DNA from: Chrysaora quinquecirrha
Lineage: Eukaryota > Cnidaria > Scyphozoa > Semaeostomeae > Pelagiidae
DNA length: 64,000 nucleotides
Reading direction: 5' to 3'
NCBI GenBank assembly: GCA_014526335.1
Contig: JACTAT010000049.1
Coordinates: forward strand, 1,172,501 to 1,236,500
Below the pieces are notes generated by a model that saw only the letters and a list, made by a program, of their open reading frames with translations, was not told where the DNA came from and made no database searches. A program made the position numbers and the translations under genes. Position 1 is the first letter of the stretch, and every line of letters starts with the position of its first letter. This document shows positions 32,101 through 42,562 of the stretch, piece by piece.

Positions 32101-33183
32101 TAAGTCCGATGAATGTGAAGAAACAACCAAGTTGCTTTTTTGCCTTATTGTGTTATTGTTATAACTTTAAATAGACTATTATAGACAACTCATCCTGAGG
32201 GAACTCAACGCTTATGCTTTGCTAATTTGATTTGTAGTTTTAATGTTTTTCTGAGTTGAGTGATTTGATAAAGCAGACGTGTGTTTATCTTTGTCTCGTT
32301 TGGCTAGGTCGGTTTAGGAAAACATAACAATTATTTATTTAGGCCTATGGAACTTTTTGTAGAATGGAACAGGAGCACTAGGGAGTGGCAGCACACATCT
32401 TTTTGTTGGTGTACTGTCTCTTCTGTCCGAATTCTCTTCTTAAATCAATTTTGAACCCCATTGAGAATTATCATGTAAGAAACTTACTTCATAAACACTG
32501 GTATTCATTTTCAAATATTTTCAAAACGATTCAGCATCCTGTAGTTTCAGCTCCTGCATAATCATCTTGTACGCTCCCCTTTCCTCTCAGTGGCGAAACC
32601 ACTCTTTAACCCAAATCTTTCTCTTCCGTTTTTTTAACTCTATCACTGTTGCTCAAGTGCACAATGCTTGCAGAAATAGCCATTGTACATCAAATGACTT
32701 TCTCACATTCGCCGTTAGTTTCATCCATTTTGTTTTCATTATGTGATCCATCCATTCTGAATAAAATAAAATCGATTTGATTTGATTTGAGGCTTCGTTA
32801 GATATTCTTTCATCATTTTTCAATATCTTAAGCTATATTTTTTGTTTGATACACGATTAGATATTCGATCAGATATTCAGTTAATGAATATCTAATAGAT
32901 TATCAAACGGAATATCTAATCTTGTATCTCGGCCTTAAAGCACTCATGAACATTGTTCCACTTCTATATTGTGAACGTGTGTAGGGCTTAACCTGGTCTA
33001 CAAAAAGCATGAATGCAATATTGTTCTTTTGTTTAAAAAGCATCATGACCGTGTGTAAACTCTTTCCTTATTTTACTATCCCATATGTCTTCTGTAAAAT
33101 CAGAAGTTGTGCACTGAAAATGTTTCTAAATAAATAGGCTCTTTTTTGACATTTGAACCCCATTGACGAGTTTAACAGCATCT
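32101..33183. other. Non-coding stretch with LINE-like tail and palindrome
   Basis: A (tgatt)n-type tail at 32768-32790 (atcgatttgatttgatttga) follows AT-rich sequence and looks like the 3' terminus of another LINE 3' UTR. At 32848-32935 an imperfect palindrome pairs gatacacgattagatattc with gaatatctaatcttgtatc, with a nested agatattcagttaatgaata. No coding sequence is seen. Confidence 0.5.
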
Positions 33184-33505
33184 TCATATGTATAAAGAAT
33201 TACAGCTGTCATTTTGGCATGCAACCATAGTATAACTGTTATCGCTAATTCCATCAGCTTTATTTGCAAGAAACAGTGAAGTTTGAAATATTGAACTTAG
33301 AGGGTGGTCAGTGATATTCAGAAGGAATCGGGTAATTGACAATATGTTAGCTGCAGCTGCATTTGTTATATTAAATCCTGCTTGCCACCATAGAAAAGGT
33401 ATGATAACCCATCTTAGTATTAATCCCTGGTCATCATAATGGATTCCACTATAAAAATTAGTCTCCTCTTCATTTGGGTAACCAGTTTCTGTTTCGGTCA
33501 TATCT
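33184..33505 (-). pseudogene. Exon-like frame, possible transposon N-terminal piece
   Basis: After a good acceptor (tttttcag on the minus strand) the frame reads an acidic leader, YPNEEETNFYSGIH, then WVIIPFLWWQAGFNITNAAA and ILSITRFLLNI. It ends with DNSYTMVACQNDSCNSLY. An arrangement of 'LLWQ....is..A...il.fi..fl' followed by a 'vVC..C.sLY' zinc-type segment occurs in a group of cnidarian transposase-domain proteins with CACTA-like features. I recognise only the pattern, so this is tentative. Confidence 0.35.
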
Positions 33506-33784
33506 GAAAAATAAATGAGAGATTTTAAATTGAAAAAAACTAATTTTTACTTCATGCTTCGAGAATAAACAAATACCATATAGGCACTTTGTCCTGTAAA
33601 ATCAGTTGAGGTTGAGGTATATTAGAGGGAAGGGGGGTGCATTTTACATAGCATCTCACTCTTGCACTTACGCTATATATAAATAAATTGAATTCTGGTA
33701 ACATTTTGGTAACATTTTGAATTCTGGTAACAGTTCATGCAGTAAACAGTAACTTAATAGTAATAATAGTAAATAGTAATAATA
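33506..33784. other. Short stretch without a recognised gene
   Basis: AT-rich flank of the preceding exon-like frame. ggtaacattttg is doubled at 33695-33720. Confidence 0.35.
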
Positions 33785-34328
33785 ACGTAGTTCAGAAGAG
33801 CGTCTACTAGGGAAAGAGAGATGACAAAGCAGGAGGGTAGGTTAAGAAAGTAATAAGTATAAAAATCATGCAGTACATGGCAAAATAGAAATAGAAAAAT
33901 AAGCAAAAAATGGTTAAAGAAGATGGTCTATCAAAGAGAAAGAGATGACAAAAGAGGAGGTTAGGCTAAAGAAGTTATATGTATGACAATTCCATGCAGT
34001 AAATGGCAGAAAAAAATAGACAAATGGGCAATAACGTTGTTCAAGAAGATGGTCTACTAGGGAAAAAGAGATGACTAAGCAGGAGGGTAGGTTAAGAACG
34101 TTGCCATTATAAAAGTTCATGCAGTACACGGCAAAAGAGAAATAGAGAAATGAACAATAACATAATTGAAAAGGAAGGTCTATCAAGGACGAAGAGATGA
34201 TAAAAAAGGAGGGTTAGTTAAAGAAGCTATACGGATAACAAGTTCATGTAGTAAATGGCAGAAAAAAATAGACAAATGGGCAATAACGTTGTTCAAGAAG
34301 ATGGTCTACTAGGGAAAAAGAGATGACT
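33785..34328. repeat. 126-bp tandem repeat in alternating dimers
   Basis: More than four units begin near ggtctactagggaaaaagag or ggtctatcaaagagaaagag at about 33800, 33923, 34051, 34177 and 34303. Two unit types alternate, giving a 252 bp higher-order period. The ~40 bp around 34040-34080 and that at 34292-34325 are identical. The array runs directly into the ORF at 34309. Confidence 0.85.
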
Positions 34329-34659
34329 GGAAGGACCTTTTGAAATTTTGTTTGCCAAATGACAGGGCAGGGAATTTAAAATTCCACCCCTCTTTCCGTT
34401 CTGTTGATAATTTGACATTGGTAGTTGGATTTTCTTCTGCAACACTAGTTGTTTGTTTGGACGTAAAATTTGACGGAGTGGGTTCTTCTCTCTGTGTGAT
34501 CTTCTCACTAACAACCCCTTGCTCAGGCATTTCTCTATCTTTATTGCCTTGTGGCTGATTTCTTCTCTTTGCCTCGAACCATTTCATAATCTTTGCATCT
34601 GCAGGCATCGTTTGATCAGACTTTCTTTTTGACATTTTGCTTGTGGAATTGAAAATCAA
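34309..34659 (-). CDS. Small open frame, possible N-terminus of a larger protein
   Basis: The frame has an ATG at 34659 and a second at about 34635 followed by SKRKSDQTMPADAKIMKWFE, a lysine-rich start of the kind seen in zinc-finger/hAT-like transposon proteins. The remainder is polar and low in pattern (EEPTPSNFTSKQTTSVAEEN). No domain is recognised. Its 3' end overlaps the first unit of the tandem array. It could be a first exon or a chance frame. Confidence 0.25.
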   Translation of the reverse strand: MIFNSTSKMSKRKSDQTMPADAKIMKWFEAKRRNQPQGNKDREMPEQGVVSEKITQREEPTPSNFTSKQTTSVAEENPTTNVKLSTERKEGWNFKFPALSFGKQNFKRSFQSSLFP

Positions 34660-34699
34660 GAAAATATTGTTTCAATTCGAATAAATAACTCTGTGACTG

Positions 34700-35225
34700 A
34701 AATCTTCAAAATTCACACAAAAGCAGAATGCAACAAGTCAAAATGAAGACTAGAACTTTCTAGGAGTAGGATTAGGTTATCAAATAACAAACAATGCTAT
34801 TGTCTATGGATAATAAAGTGTTATAAATCATCTTTTAATGTATCTTTTTAATGTATCTTAGTAGGCGTGGAGTAACGATAGGGAATGAAGGTTCATCACA
34901 TGTCGTCACATGTCGTGTATTTCTCAACAATTTGTAATTAGAGGAAGTTGATAGCAATGTTTCCTGCTTAATTTTAAGTACACTTTCTCGGGACCAGGCT
35001 ACTCCTTGTCTATATTTTACACATATTAAGCTTTTACCACTTACCCTCAATCTTACCCTTCCCCTTAGTGCTGAGTACCAAGCAAGGTACCACTGAATGC
35101 CCCTCCATAACCTCTTTTTAACTAGCAATGGATGATTGAAGGGGATAACTGGTTAATTTAACCTTTTTTAAAGCTCGAAAGCTTGGAGCGTTTTTTCGAA
35201 AAATTAAGGAAATACTATTTGTAAA
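34700..35225. other. Stretch without a recognised gene
   Basis: Only a short minus frame (35128-34835) with no domain. Confidence 0.35.
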
Positions 35226-35450
35226 TTATTGGGGCCTCCCTGTTCTGCTGGGCCTGCGCAATAGCTTGACCAAATCACAAGAATAGTTGCTAGCCCCACT
35301 TGCACTTGACGATGATAACATGCTGCGGCTTGTACCACTGTTGCTGGTATGTGTATTGGCATTTGTAGGGCTTGTACCACTTTTGCTGGTAGGTGTATTG
35401 GCATTTGTAGGGTTTGCTGAATCCTGGATTAATCGTTCAGCAACCTCCAT
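35226..35450 (-). CDS. Ser/Thr/Asn-rich open frame, possible first exon
   Basis: Starts at an ATG at 35450 and has EVAERLIQDSANPTNANTPT followed by a doubled SKSGTSPTNANTHTSNSGTS. The internal 36-bp direct repeat (35343-35415) makes two copies of the NANT.TS.SGTS segment. No domain is recognised. Repetitive low-complexity N-termini of this kind occur in cnidarian transposon proteins. Uncertain. Confidence 0.25.
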   Translation of the reverse strand: MEVAERLIQDSANPTNANTPTSKSGTSPTNANTHTSNSGTSRSMLSSSSASGASNYSCDLVKLLRRPSRTGRPQ

Positions 35451-36655
35451 AATTTAGAGCAATCGCTCCCGTTTTCCTGACATTATGACCGCTATTAGTT
35501 TCGTGCACAGCAACTGCACCTCTCAGCTCGTACAGATCATAGAGCCCAACCAGCCTGGTTCAACCAGGGCAGGCAGGCCACTCTGTTTTTGGCACAAAAT
35601 TTTGCGTTTCCGACAAAGGCTGGCAAACCTCAGAGAGAGGTCGTCATTGGAATTATAGAAATGGCACAAGTGTCGCTGAAACTTTAGAATTGTGATTGAC
35701 ATTTTAGAAGCCTTGCATGGATCGTTGTAACTTTGAAAAGGCCAGTGATTGAAATTTTAGAACACATCACAATTTAAGAACTCATATTGAAAGTTAGCCA
35801 AAGAAATTTGAGTTTAGGATATACTGAAAATTCATAGTCAGAATTAAAAAATTAAAAATATAGATAACAATGTACAACTGAAACTGAGAGCGGAATGAAA
35901 TTTTAGAACTTGTCTTGAAATTAGAACTTGATTTTTGATGAAACTCTTGGGTCAAAAATTAAGTACACTGAAATTTTAGATATCGTGTCGGAATTTTAGA
36001 ATCTGTGATTTTTAGTGGTATTCACACACCATAAGAATTTGCCCTCTACATCCAACAACAAATCTTCATCAGACACAATTTTCTTTCAACTCAATAACAA
36101 ACCACAGGATAGAATTTTGTTGACAATCAAGATGAAACAAGCATTTCTCTACTTACACCTTCACCCTGCAAATTAGCAGGTTCATCATGCGCCAGAACTG
36201 TAAGATACTTTATTGAGAGAAGAACAATTCTAAAACAAGTTTTCTCACTAATCAATCGAATGCTAGCATGAGCTAGGCCAAATCAGTCATGCACAATTTC
36301 AAACCCAGGCTAGACTAAATATTCTAAATAGAGGTTTTGTTTTAAAGTCAATACATGATAAGTTATGTCCATATTCTTCACATTTATACATTTTTAATTA
36401 TCTACAGTAACTAAGGCTGTAATTGTTTGCTGAGCCAAAGTCTACATATCTCCATTATTTATACCTTCATTTTGAATTGTTATATTTTAGCAATAATTTG
36501 TTATTTACCATATAACTGTATATATGTAATGTTGGCCATAACATAATATTTTCAATATAGTATATTCTTTCTTGATCCTTATATTATAACATTGACATTA
36601 GCTGGCCCAATGGTATAGAGTGGCAGAGGGTTCAAAAATTATCCGTCATGACTTT
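35451..36655. repeat. Degenerate repeat of gaaattttagaa type, then plain flank
   Basis: Between about 35640 and 36010 the motif gaaattttagaa recurs at irregular 30-60 bp distances, with decayed copies (gaaactttagaa, gacattttagaa, ggaattttagaa). This looks like an old minisatellite. From 36010 to 36655 nothing is seen. Confidence 0.45.
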
Positions 36656-36880
36656 ACTTTGTCGTGGTGACAAACTGATGTCGCAATCTTATGTCAGCCT
36701 CGCAACCTAGATGTCATTTCAGGTGCCCCTTGGCCAATTTGGCGCCACAACCTTAATTTCATTTCAGGTGCGTCTTTGTCAATTTGACTATGTAACCTCG
36801 ATTTCAGTTCAGGTGCCCCTTGTCAAATCGGCGTCGCAACCTTTATTTCATTTAAAGTGTCCCTTTGTCAGTCATTTACT
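36656..36880. repeat. ~44-bp tandem repeat, about 4.5 copies
   Basis: Units of the form cgcaaccttaatttcatttc plus aggtgccccttggccaattt recur at about 36694, 36736, 36790 and 36835 with 15-25% divergence. Frames across it are artefacts of the repeat. Confidence 0.75.
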
Positions 36881-37092
36881 GTGGCAGTTTCGAAGGAAAA
36901 GGTTCGTGCGCAGGTGGCTTGAAAAATGCAGCTACGGCAAAAGACCTGAGAAAGTTCTATTTGAAAGTAAAAACTTTGATATCCAATGTTGAGGAAAAGA
37001 TAACTGGAACTTCAACATCAGAAAAACCTACATCAACACCTCCTGTAACAACCACTACAAGTGTTCGCTCGTTTTCATCATCAAGTATTTAG
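36881..37092 (+). CDS. Exon-like frame, unknown
   Basis: The frame reads AATAKDLRKFYLKVKTLISN, then VEEKITGTSTSEKPTSTPPV and a Ser/Thr-rich end with a stop at 37090-37092. The 'KDLRKFYLKVKTLI.NVEEKI' helix is clean and unlike random sequence, suggesting a real exon, but its splice sites are not certain. No family is recognised. Confidence 0.3.
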
Positions 37093-37330
37093 TACATTTG
37101 GATATCTAATTAACTTTCCAATCATTCCTTGGGCTTGACCAAGTGTTAGTGTATTCTGTTGTATTGTAAAAGGTAGCTTAACTGAAATGAAAACAATCGA
37201 AATAGGATACTACATGTATATTATTATATACAGTACAATATAAAGCTGTAAAGTACAGTACTATATTTAGAATTTGCTTCTTTTAGCAAATAGCTTATCT
37301 CCTTGACCATACTGACCTTCTTGCTTTCAG

Positions 37331-37690
37331 ATCATCATTTTCCTGGCTCCTCGAAAGAAATATTAAGCATACTGACAACCGTAAAAGACTGCAGCAGGTG
37401 CCCTTTGTGGAGAAAGACTCATGGACACATGAATTTTGCTGCATACCTTTTCAAGACCAACAGACAACAACAGAAATGCAAATCATGAGGAAGTTTGCAG
37501 GGGATTAGAGGAAACGTTTCCCAGACTAAAACGAGCTGGAGGATACACGTTAAACAAAGTTAAAATGCAACCTGTATTATCATTATTAATATTATTATGT
37601 GGCATAAATGAGCGTATCTACTGCAAGTGTGGCTATTCAGCTCAAAAATTAAATTTAAGTTTTTTTTGCAAGGTTAAAGCAATTACATAA
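37331..37690 (+). pseudogene. Exon-like fragments, unknown protein
   Basis: After a cttgctttcag acceptor, one frame reads SWLLERNIKHTDNRKRLQQV and PFVEKDSWTHEFCCIPFQD, ending at a TAG near 37508. Another frame then reads LEETFPRLKRAGGYTLNKVK. 'FPRLk.AGGf.L.r' is a pattern I associate with HECT/G2E3-like or transposon-derived proteins in cnidarians and fish. Family assignment is weak. The frame change and stop point to a broken gene, perhaps together with 36881-37092. Confidence 0.35.
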
Positions 37691-38154
37691 AACTAAAAGA
37701 ATATTACAAATTCAAAAATTCGATCAATCTAAAAGATTTTAATTCTGTGAGTTCTTTGCTTTCTTCCTCAAGAATGTTTTAACATCAGCGCAAAACTTAT
37801 TAAAATTAGTATGTTGTTTGATATCACTGGGACGAGGATTGAAGCTACTTGTGGCGGTATCTTGAAAAGTATTTGGAATTATTTAGGGTCTTATACGGGT
37901 CTCACTACTACTACCTAATGTTCTACTTTGGATCTCAAGTTTATTAATTCGGGCCAGTTTCTATTATTGATGGCTTTGAAGGCCAGTTTTAAGATGTTAA
38001 ATTCACGTCTCTCAGCAATTGGTAGGCGAATAAACGTAATCGTTAAAATCAATCTTCCGCAGGATCACTGAGCAAGCATTTTCCATACTGAAAATGATGT
38101 AAAAAATTTTCATTTTCCGGAGCACAGACAGTTTTCCATAGGAAGTGGATAAGA
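37691..38154. other. Stretch without a recognised gene
   Basis: AT-rich with no coding pattern. Confidence 0.35.
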
Positions 38155-38575
38155 TGTGTTTTAAAAGTCAAGGGAATCGTATTGTTCTTTTTCATTGTTG
38201 CATTCTTTTCTAATAACAAAAGGAACATGTGTTAGTATCAAAGCGGTCGTCCTTCTGGGATGCTTTTGTATTTGATTACCAATCAGCTTATCCACTGAAA
38301 AAATCACGATGTGTAACCGAATCGAAATTAAAGTGATTGATTTGATTTCGTAATTTAGAAACAGTGAGACGACCTGAATCGAGATGAAACCACCTGAAAC
38401 GACCTGAAACGAGCTGTAAAAGTTGGAATCGAGGCTGAAACAACCTGAGACGACTTGCTATCTTAGCAATGAAGTGTTAAGGTCAAGGATTTGTATTGTT
38501 CTTTACGCATTGTCACATTCTTTTCTTATCAGAATAGGAACACATGTCAGTATCAAAGCGGCCATCCTTTCATCT
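38155..38575. repeat. 105-bp direct duplication and short degenerate array
   Basis: The segment 38155-38260 (caagggaatcgtattgttct, agtatcaaagcggtcgtcct) is repeated with ~20% divergence at 38470-38573. Between them, 38370-38455 holds degenerate copies of gacctgaaacgagctgaa. The arrangement suggests an old tandem duplication of about 315 bp. Confidence 0.65.
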
Positions 38576-38849
38576 GTATATAATAAAATGGTAAGTGCCT
38601 AGCAACCGATTTTGTGGCAGCTCATCCTCCCAGGCTATCAAGGCTGCCCTGATGGGACTTTTTCCACTATCTGCCGCCCGTGGGGTAAGGGAAGCCATCA
38701 CCTCTTCATTTTTCCATGCCTTCTGTAGTCTCTGGGATAACTGGGGCTAACCCTTCTTTGAAGTGCGTCATTGGTGCCTGTTTTAACCGTCCCCCGATTG
38801 TTTCCTGTAGGAGGATTATCACTGAATCGAAGCAAGGGACGGTAGGACG

Positions 38850-38920
38850 GTCGGTAAGGCGGCGTGTCTCGTGAGCTGCGATGCGGAGTCATGAGTTCGA
38901 CTCCCCTCAGGAGAAAATGT
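38850..38920 (+). mobile_element. tRNA-like SINE head
   Basis: ggtcggtaaggcggcgtgtc serves as an A-box region and gagttcgactcccctcagga as a B box. The following ttttctctcaaaatttttaa is AT-rich. Stem pairing is incomplete (ctcctg-like ends), so I do not call a tRNA gene. Confidence 0.4.
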
Positions 38921-39112
38921 TTTTCTCTCAAAATTTTTAATTTCTGTTATTTTCGTGTTGGATATGTTTTCAAAAGGTCAAGGAGACGTCTGGTAACTAA
39001 AATTTGCTTTCCCTGTAATTTTTAAGTTCGTTAGACATATTTGTTTAACATGTTTTGTTGTTCCCTTCAATTAATATTAGGACCACTAGGAGATTATCCT
39101 CAATTAAGCAAT

Positions 39113-39200
39113 ACGGTTGTGTAGCCGAGTGGTTAAATCATGGTTAAATGCTTGCCTGCTGCCCAGAATGACTGGAGTTCAAATCCACTGAGGGGATTAT
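39113..39200 (+). mobile_element. tRNA-like SINE head (Leu/Ser-type long variable arm)
   Basis: gtagccgagtggttaaatca at 39121 is a very good A box, and ggagttcaaatccactgagg at 39174 a good B box. The distance (~53 bp) would fit a type II tRNA, but the inserted gttaaat duplication (ggttaaatcatggttaaatg) and the lack of acceptor pairing argue for a tRNA-derived retroposon. Confidence 0.45.
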
Positions 39201-39513
39201 TTTTGGTGCATTTGTTTTTATGATTTAAATAGTTTACGATTCTTTTCAATGTCTTAAAGTCACTTCGACAAAACTAGAAGGCTTTTTGAAATGATTCAAA
39301 TCTTTAGATCTATTTTTTCTCACATCTTTTCAATTATAAATTTATTTTCAATTTATCTCTCGACACTAACTTTCATTTTCATTTTGTTTTCATTTAATTT
39401 TAATTTCATCTTTGATTTTAAATTAAAGTTTTATTGCAGCTGAAGAATTTAGAATAATATTAAAATTCATGTTAAATTAAAGATTAATTTCACTTGTACT
39501 AATAATAAGGCCA

Positions 39514-39724
39514 ATACTCTTAGGTACCAAATAAATGGGGGATCCCAATAAGCGGGGGGGGGGGGGGTGGGGAAATTTTTTTTGAAAATTTAACAAAGAG
39601 GGTGGTCCTCATAAGCTCTGGGGGTGCGGGAAAATTAATAAAGGTAGTTTAATCCTTTCACAAGTGAAATTGTTTCATCAAAAATTTATAAACCGGGGTA
39701 CGTTTATTTGGCATCTAAGAGTAT
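39514..39724. mobile_element. MITE copy 1 with TIRs
   Basis: Left end atactcttaggtaccaaata pairs with right end tatttggcatctaagagtat. The interior is G-rich runs followed by aaatttt blocks (aagcggggggg, aaaattaataaa). It shares TIR sequence and interior layout with the copy at 41962-42106. It is non-autonomous, with no coding sequence. Confidence 0.7.
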
Positions 39725-39954
39725 GAAGATGAATTAAGATGATGATAAAGTTTGAGATTGACATTATTGCATGTAGTGATAAACAACAACATTAACATTA
39801 ATTATAGATTAAAATCAAAGTAACAGTAAATCATCACAGATCATAGTAACCAGTAACATTAACATTAAAACATAAAGGTTCAGATTAAGAATGATTTGAA
39901 AATGAGCTTCCATTTACAAATTAAGAATACCTTCAAGTTTAAGTTCAAAAATGA

Positions 39955-40255
39955 AAGACTGATACTTTGACCAAGACTAATACAGACTAAGACTAATATT
40001 AAGATAGAATTCAAGATTTACTAAGACTTAGACTAAGATTAACATTAAGATTAAGAGTAAGAGTGAGATTAGGATTAAAATTAAGATTCAGATTCTGATT
40101 AAGATTAAAATTTAGATTAACATTTAGATTACGATTAAGGTTAAGAATCCAATTCAGGTAGAAGTTAAGATTAAGATTCCATTTAAGTTGAAGACTAAGA
40201 TTAAGATTAGACTAACATTTAGATTAAGATCAAGATTTAGATTAACAGCAAATAT
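39955..40255. repeat. Degenerate hexamer array (attaag / agatta)
   Basis: About 300 bp of loosely repeated attaagattaaga, with scattered changes (gacta, gttaag, tttagatt). It resembles a decayed simple repeat. The unit is not the canonical TTAGGG telomere repeat. Confidence 0.75.
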
Positions 40256-40734
40256 AGCCACCTCAATGCACAGTGCCTTTTAGGTGGAAGTTGTTATTTG
40301 TGGAGTTCATCGGAGGCGGTGGTCCCCGTGAGGCGAGGGTCTTACACTGGCAAGGGCTAGTCCTATATTACTAATATGCTGAAATGCAAATCAGGTTGAC
40401 CATTTTTTTGCTCCCCATACTGAGCCTTATAAACGATTCAACCGAAAAGGCTTTTTCCCTGGGCCACCTAGAAATGTGCTTATTTTTTTAATCGATCCAG
40501 TTTCTGGCAGGACACGGTTTAAAGATTTTTCTAAGCATTTTGAAGCCTATAAATTGGTTAAAACTTCGATTTTTCCTCGGCTCGAAAAAGTTTTCAACAT
40601 TGTCAACATAACTTTGAAGTTTTGGCTTATTAATGTGTATTATCTGGACCAAATTTTTGGATTTCTGATTGCTCACCTACCTATAAGGTGTCATTTGCAT
40701 TCCTTCATGCTAAAGGAAAGATGCATGATGATAT
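40256..40734. other. Stretch without a recognised gene
   Basis: A short frame starts at 40476, but its second half is only translated microsatellite. Nothing else is seen. Confidence 0.35.
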
Positions 40735-41060
40735 GTAATTATGATAATGATGATGACAATGATAATTGTTATTATAATGATAATATGGAGGTGGTGGGGG
40801 GGGGGGGTAATGGATATGGTTGTGATGATGGAACGGCAGAAGATGATGATGATGATAATGATAGTCAAGGATTATGTTGACTCTGATGATGGTAATCATA
40901 AATGATGATGATGTTCATGGTAATGATTCTTGTTGTCATGTTGATGATGATCATGATATCTGATGATGGTGGTGATGATGATGATGATTATTGTGATGGT
41001 GGTGATAATGGTAATGATGACAATGATGATAACTATGATGACGATGACGATGACAAAAGC
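40735..41060. repeat. Imperfect (gat)n microsatellite
   Basis: Runs of atgatgatgataatgat, gatgatgatgatt and related triplets, with a poly-G stretch at 40796-40808. The frames across it (Asp-rich forward, His/Tyr-rich reverse) are artefacts. Confidence 0.9.
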
Positions 41061-41213
41061 TATGCTATGGAATAAATATTTAGGTTCCCTTGGTAGAAAT
41101 GGATTTCTCCCAGGGTCTACAGCTATAAATTTGTTATAATTATGCCAATAATGATGTTCTTATTTTTTCTACAATCTAATACCCATTATGGGTTCTTTTA
41201 CGTGATAAACATT

Positions 41214-41455
41214 ACAAGTAAACTAGCTTTTTAACTTGACGCCTACGACGTGGGCGAGCTTTTTACCTTGACACCCGCGATGTGGGTGAGTTTTTACCTT
41301 GACACCCGCGATGCGGGTGAATATTAGTACCAGTTTAGCCTTTGAAAGACAAGATGCCACTCAGCTGCCCTTTAACTTGCTGCCTTTTGACTTGCAGCCT
41401 TCTGAACTTTCGCTAGAGTCCGGGGAGGTTAGCTCCCCATGGCATCCCACAACCT
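41214..41455 (+). repeat. Repeat unit R1, copy A
   Basis: The unit starts acaagtaaactagcttttta, has three tandem ~33 bp sub-units of the form taccttgacacccgcgatgc plus gggtga, then taccagtttagcc, and ends gaggttagctccccatggca. It shares roughly 85% of positions with copy B at 42144-42370. Confidence 0.8.
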
Positions 41456-41961
41456 TCAAAATTTACAAAATTTACATTCAAAATTTACTCGATTTTTACT
41501 CAAAAGTCTTGTTGTAAAATTATCCTAAAATTTCTGCAGCAAGTTGGACATTATTTCTGCTGTTGATTCTACGAATATTCTCAAGATTTATCACAAATCC
41601 CGGCTCTTTTGTTGTCTCTAAAAAACATTTCTCAGGGTCAAACAAAACTGATTCATTTTGGAATCTTACCGATATTTTTTCGGGTTTCAAGAAGAGTTTT
41701 TGCTTTGATGGCTCCAGAAATCGCCAGGGTAAGAATTGTGTTTTGCTGTTTCGTCTAAAATTTTTCTACTGATAACGCACAGTTGAAAAATTTTAAAGCA
41801 CTGTGCACGCAACGCAATGAAAAAAACTCGTAGGGCCAATAGGCCTACAGTACCCTATGAAACTCAAAGGCCTAAAATTTGTTTGGGTTCTTTTAAAAAG
41901 TCAGAGTTTGAACACAAAAAGTCGATGATGACAATAACATTCTTTTTTGTCCACAGTTTAT

Positions 41962-42106
41962 TCTAAGGTGCCAAATAAGCGGGGGGTGGGAAATTTTTCA
42001 AAAATTTAATAAATGGGGGGTCCTTAATAAGGTAAATGGGGGTTGGGGAAAAAACTCAAAATTAATAAATGGGGGGGGGGGGGCACGTTTATTCGGCACC
42101 TTAGAG
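41962..42106. mobile_element. MITE copy 2 with TIRs
   Basis: tctaaggtgccaaataagcg on the left pairs with the right end cgtttattcggcaccttaga. The interior has the same G-run and aaatttt composition as the copy at 39514. It lies between the two copies of repeat R1, about 500 bp after copy A and 40 bp before copy B. Confidence 0.75.
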
Positions 42107-42143
42107 CAATAGCCTTTTATCAATTTTCCAATGTGTTTACTAT

Positions 42144-42432
42144 AACAAGTAGACTAGCTTTTTAACTTAATGCCCACGATGCGGGCAAGCATTTTACCTT
42201 GACACCTGCAATACGGGTGAGTTTTTACCTTTACACCTGCAATGCGGGTGAATATTAGTACCAGTTTAGCCTTCGGAAGACAAGATACCGCTCAGCTGCT
42301 TTTTAACTTGCAGCCTTCTGAACTTTCGCTAGAGTCCAGGGAGGTTAGCTCCCCATGCTATCCCACAACCTCCCCGGACTCTATCAAAAGTTCAGAAGGC
42401 TGCGAGTTAAAAGGCAGCTGAGCGGTATCTTG
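42144..42432 (+). repeat. Repeat unit R1, copy B, with 66-bp-arm foldback
   Basis: This repeats copy A and continues with its own reverse complement. Arm 42281-42346 (starting caagataccgctcagctgct) pairs with 42367-42432 around a 20-base loop, with only a handful of mismatches. The foldback suggests an inverted duplication of the end of the unit, or that R1 is a foldback MITE, one arm of which is missing in copy A. Confidence 0.85.
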
Positions 42433-42508
42433 CCTCCCAAGAGATATCATTTTAAACTTTCAATGATTTGAAATAAAGGTTTATTATTTTTTCAAATAAT
42501 CTTTTCAG

Positions 42509-42562
42509 GTTTTAGAAAATGATGACCTGGATGATGTTGAAATTGTGGACCATGTTGATGAC
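42509..42562 (+). CDS. Possible micro-exon, acidic
   Basis: After the acceptor cttttcag and before donor gtgagt, 54 bases in phase 0 encode an acidic segment (VLENDDLDDVEIVDHVDD). The next possible exon of the same phase is at 43120. No family is recognised. Micro-exons with acidic repeats may occur by chance. Confidence 0.25.

Noticed and set aside
39955..40255. Interstitial telomere
   Set aside because: The unit is attaag/agatta, not TTAGGG or a known variant.
40476..40880. 134-codon Asp-rich open frame
   Set aside because: Its second half is translated (gat)n microsatellite, and the first half has no pattern.
41563..41772. Possible first exon upstream of the acidic micro-exons
   Set aside because: Its donor phase (1) does not match the micro-exon at 42509 (0), and the frame has no recognisable domain.
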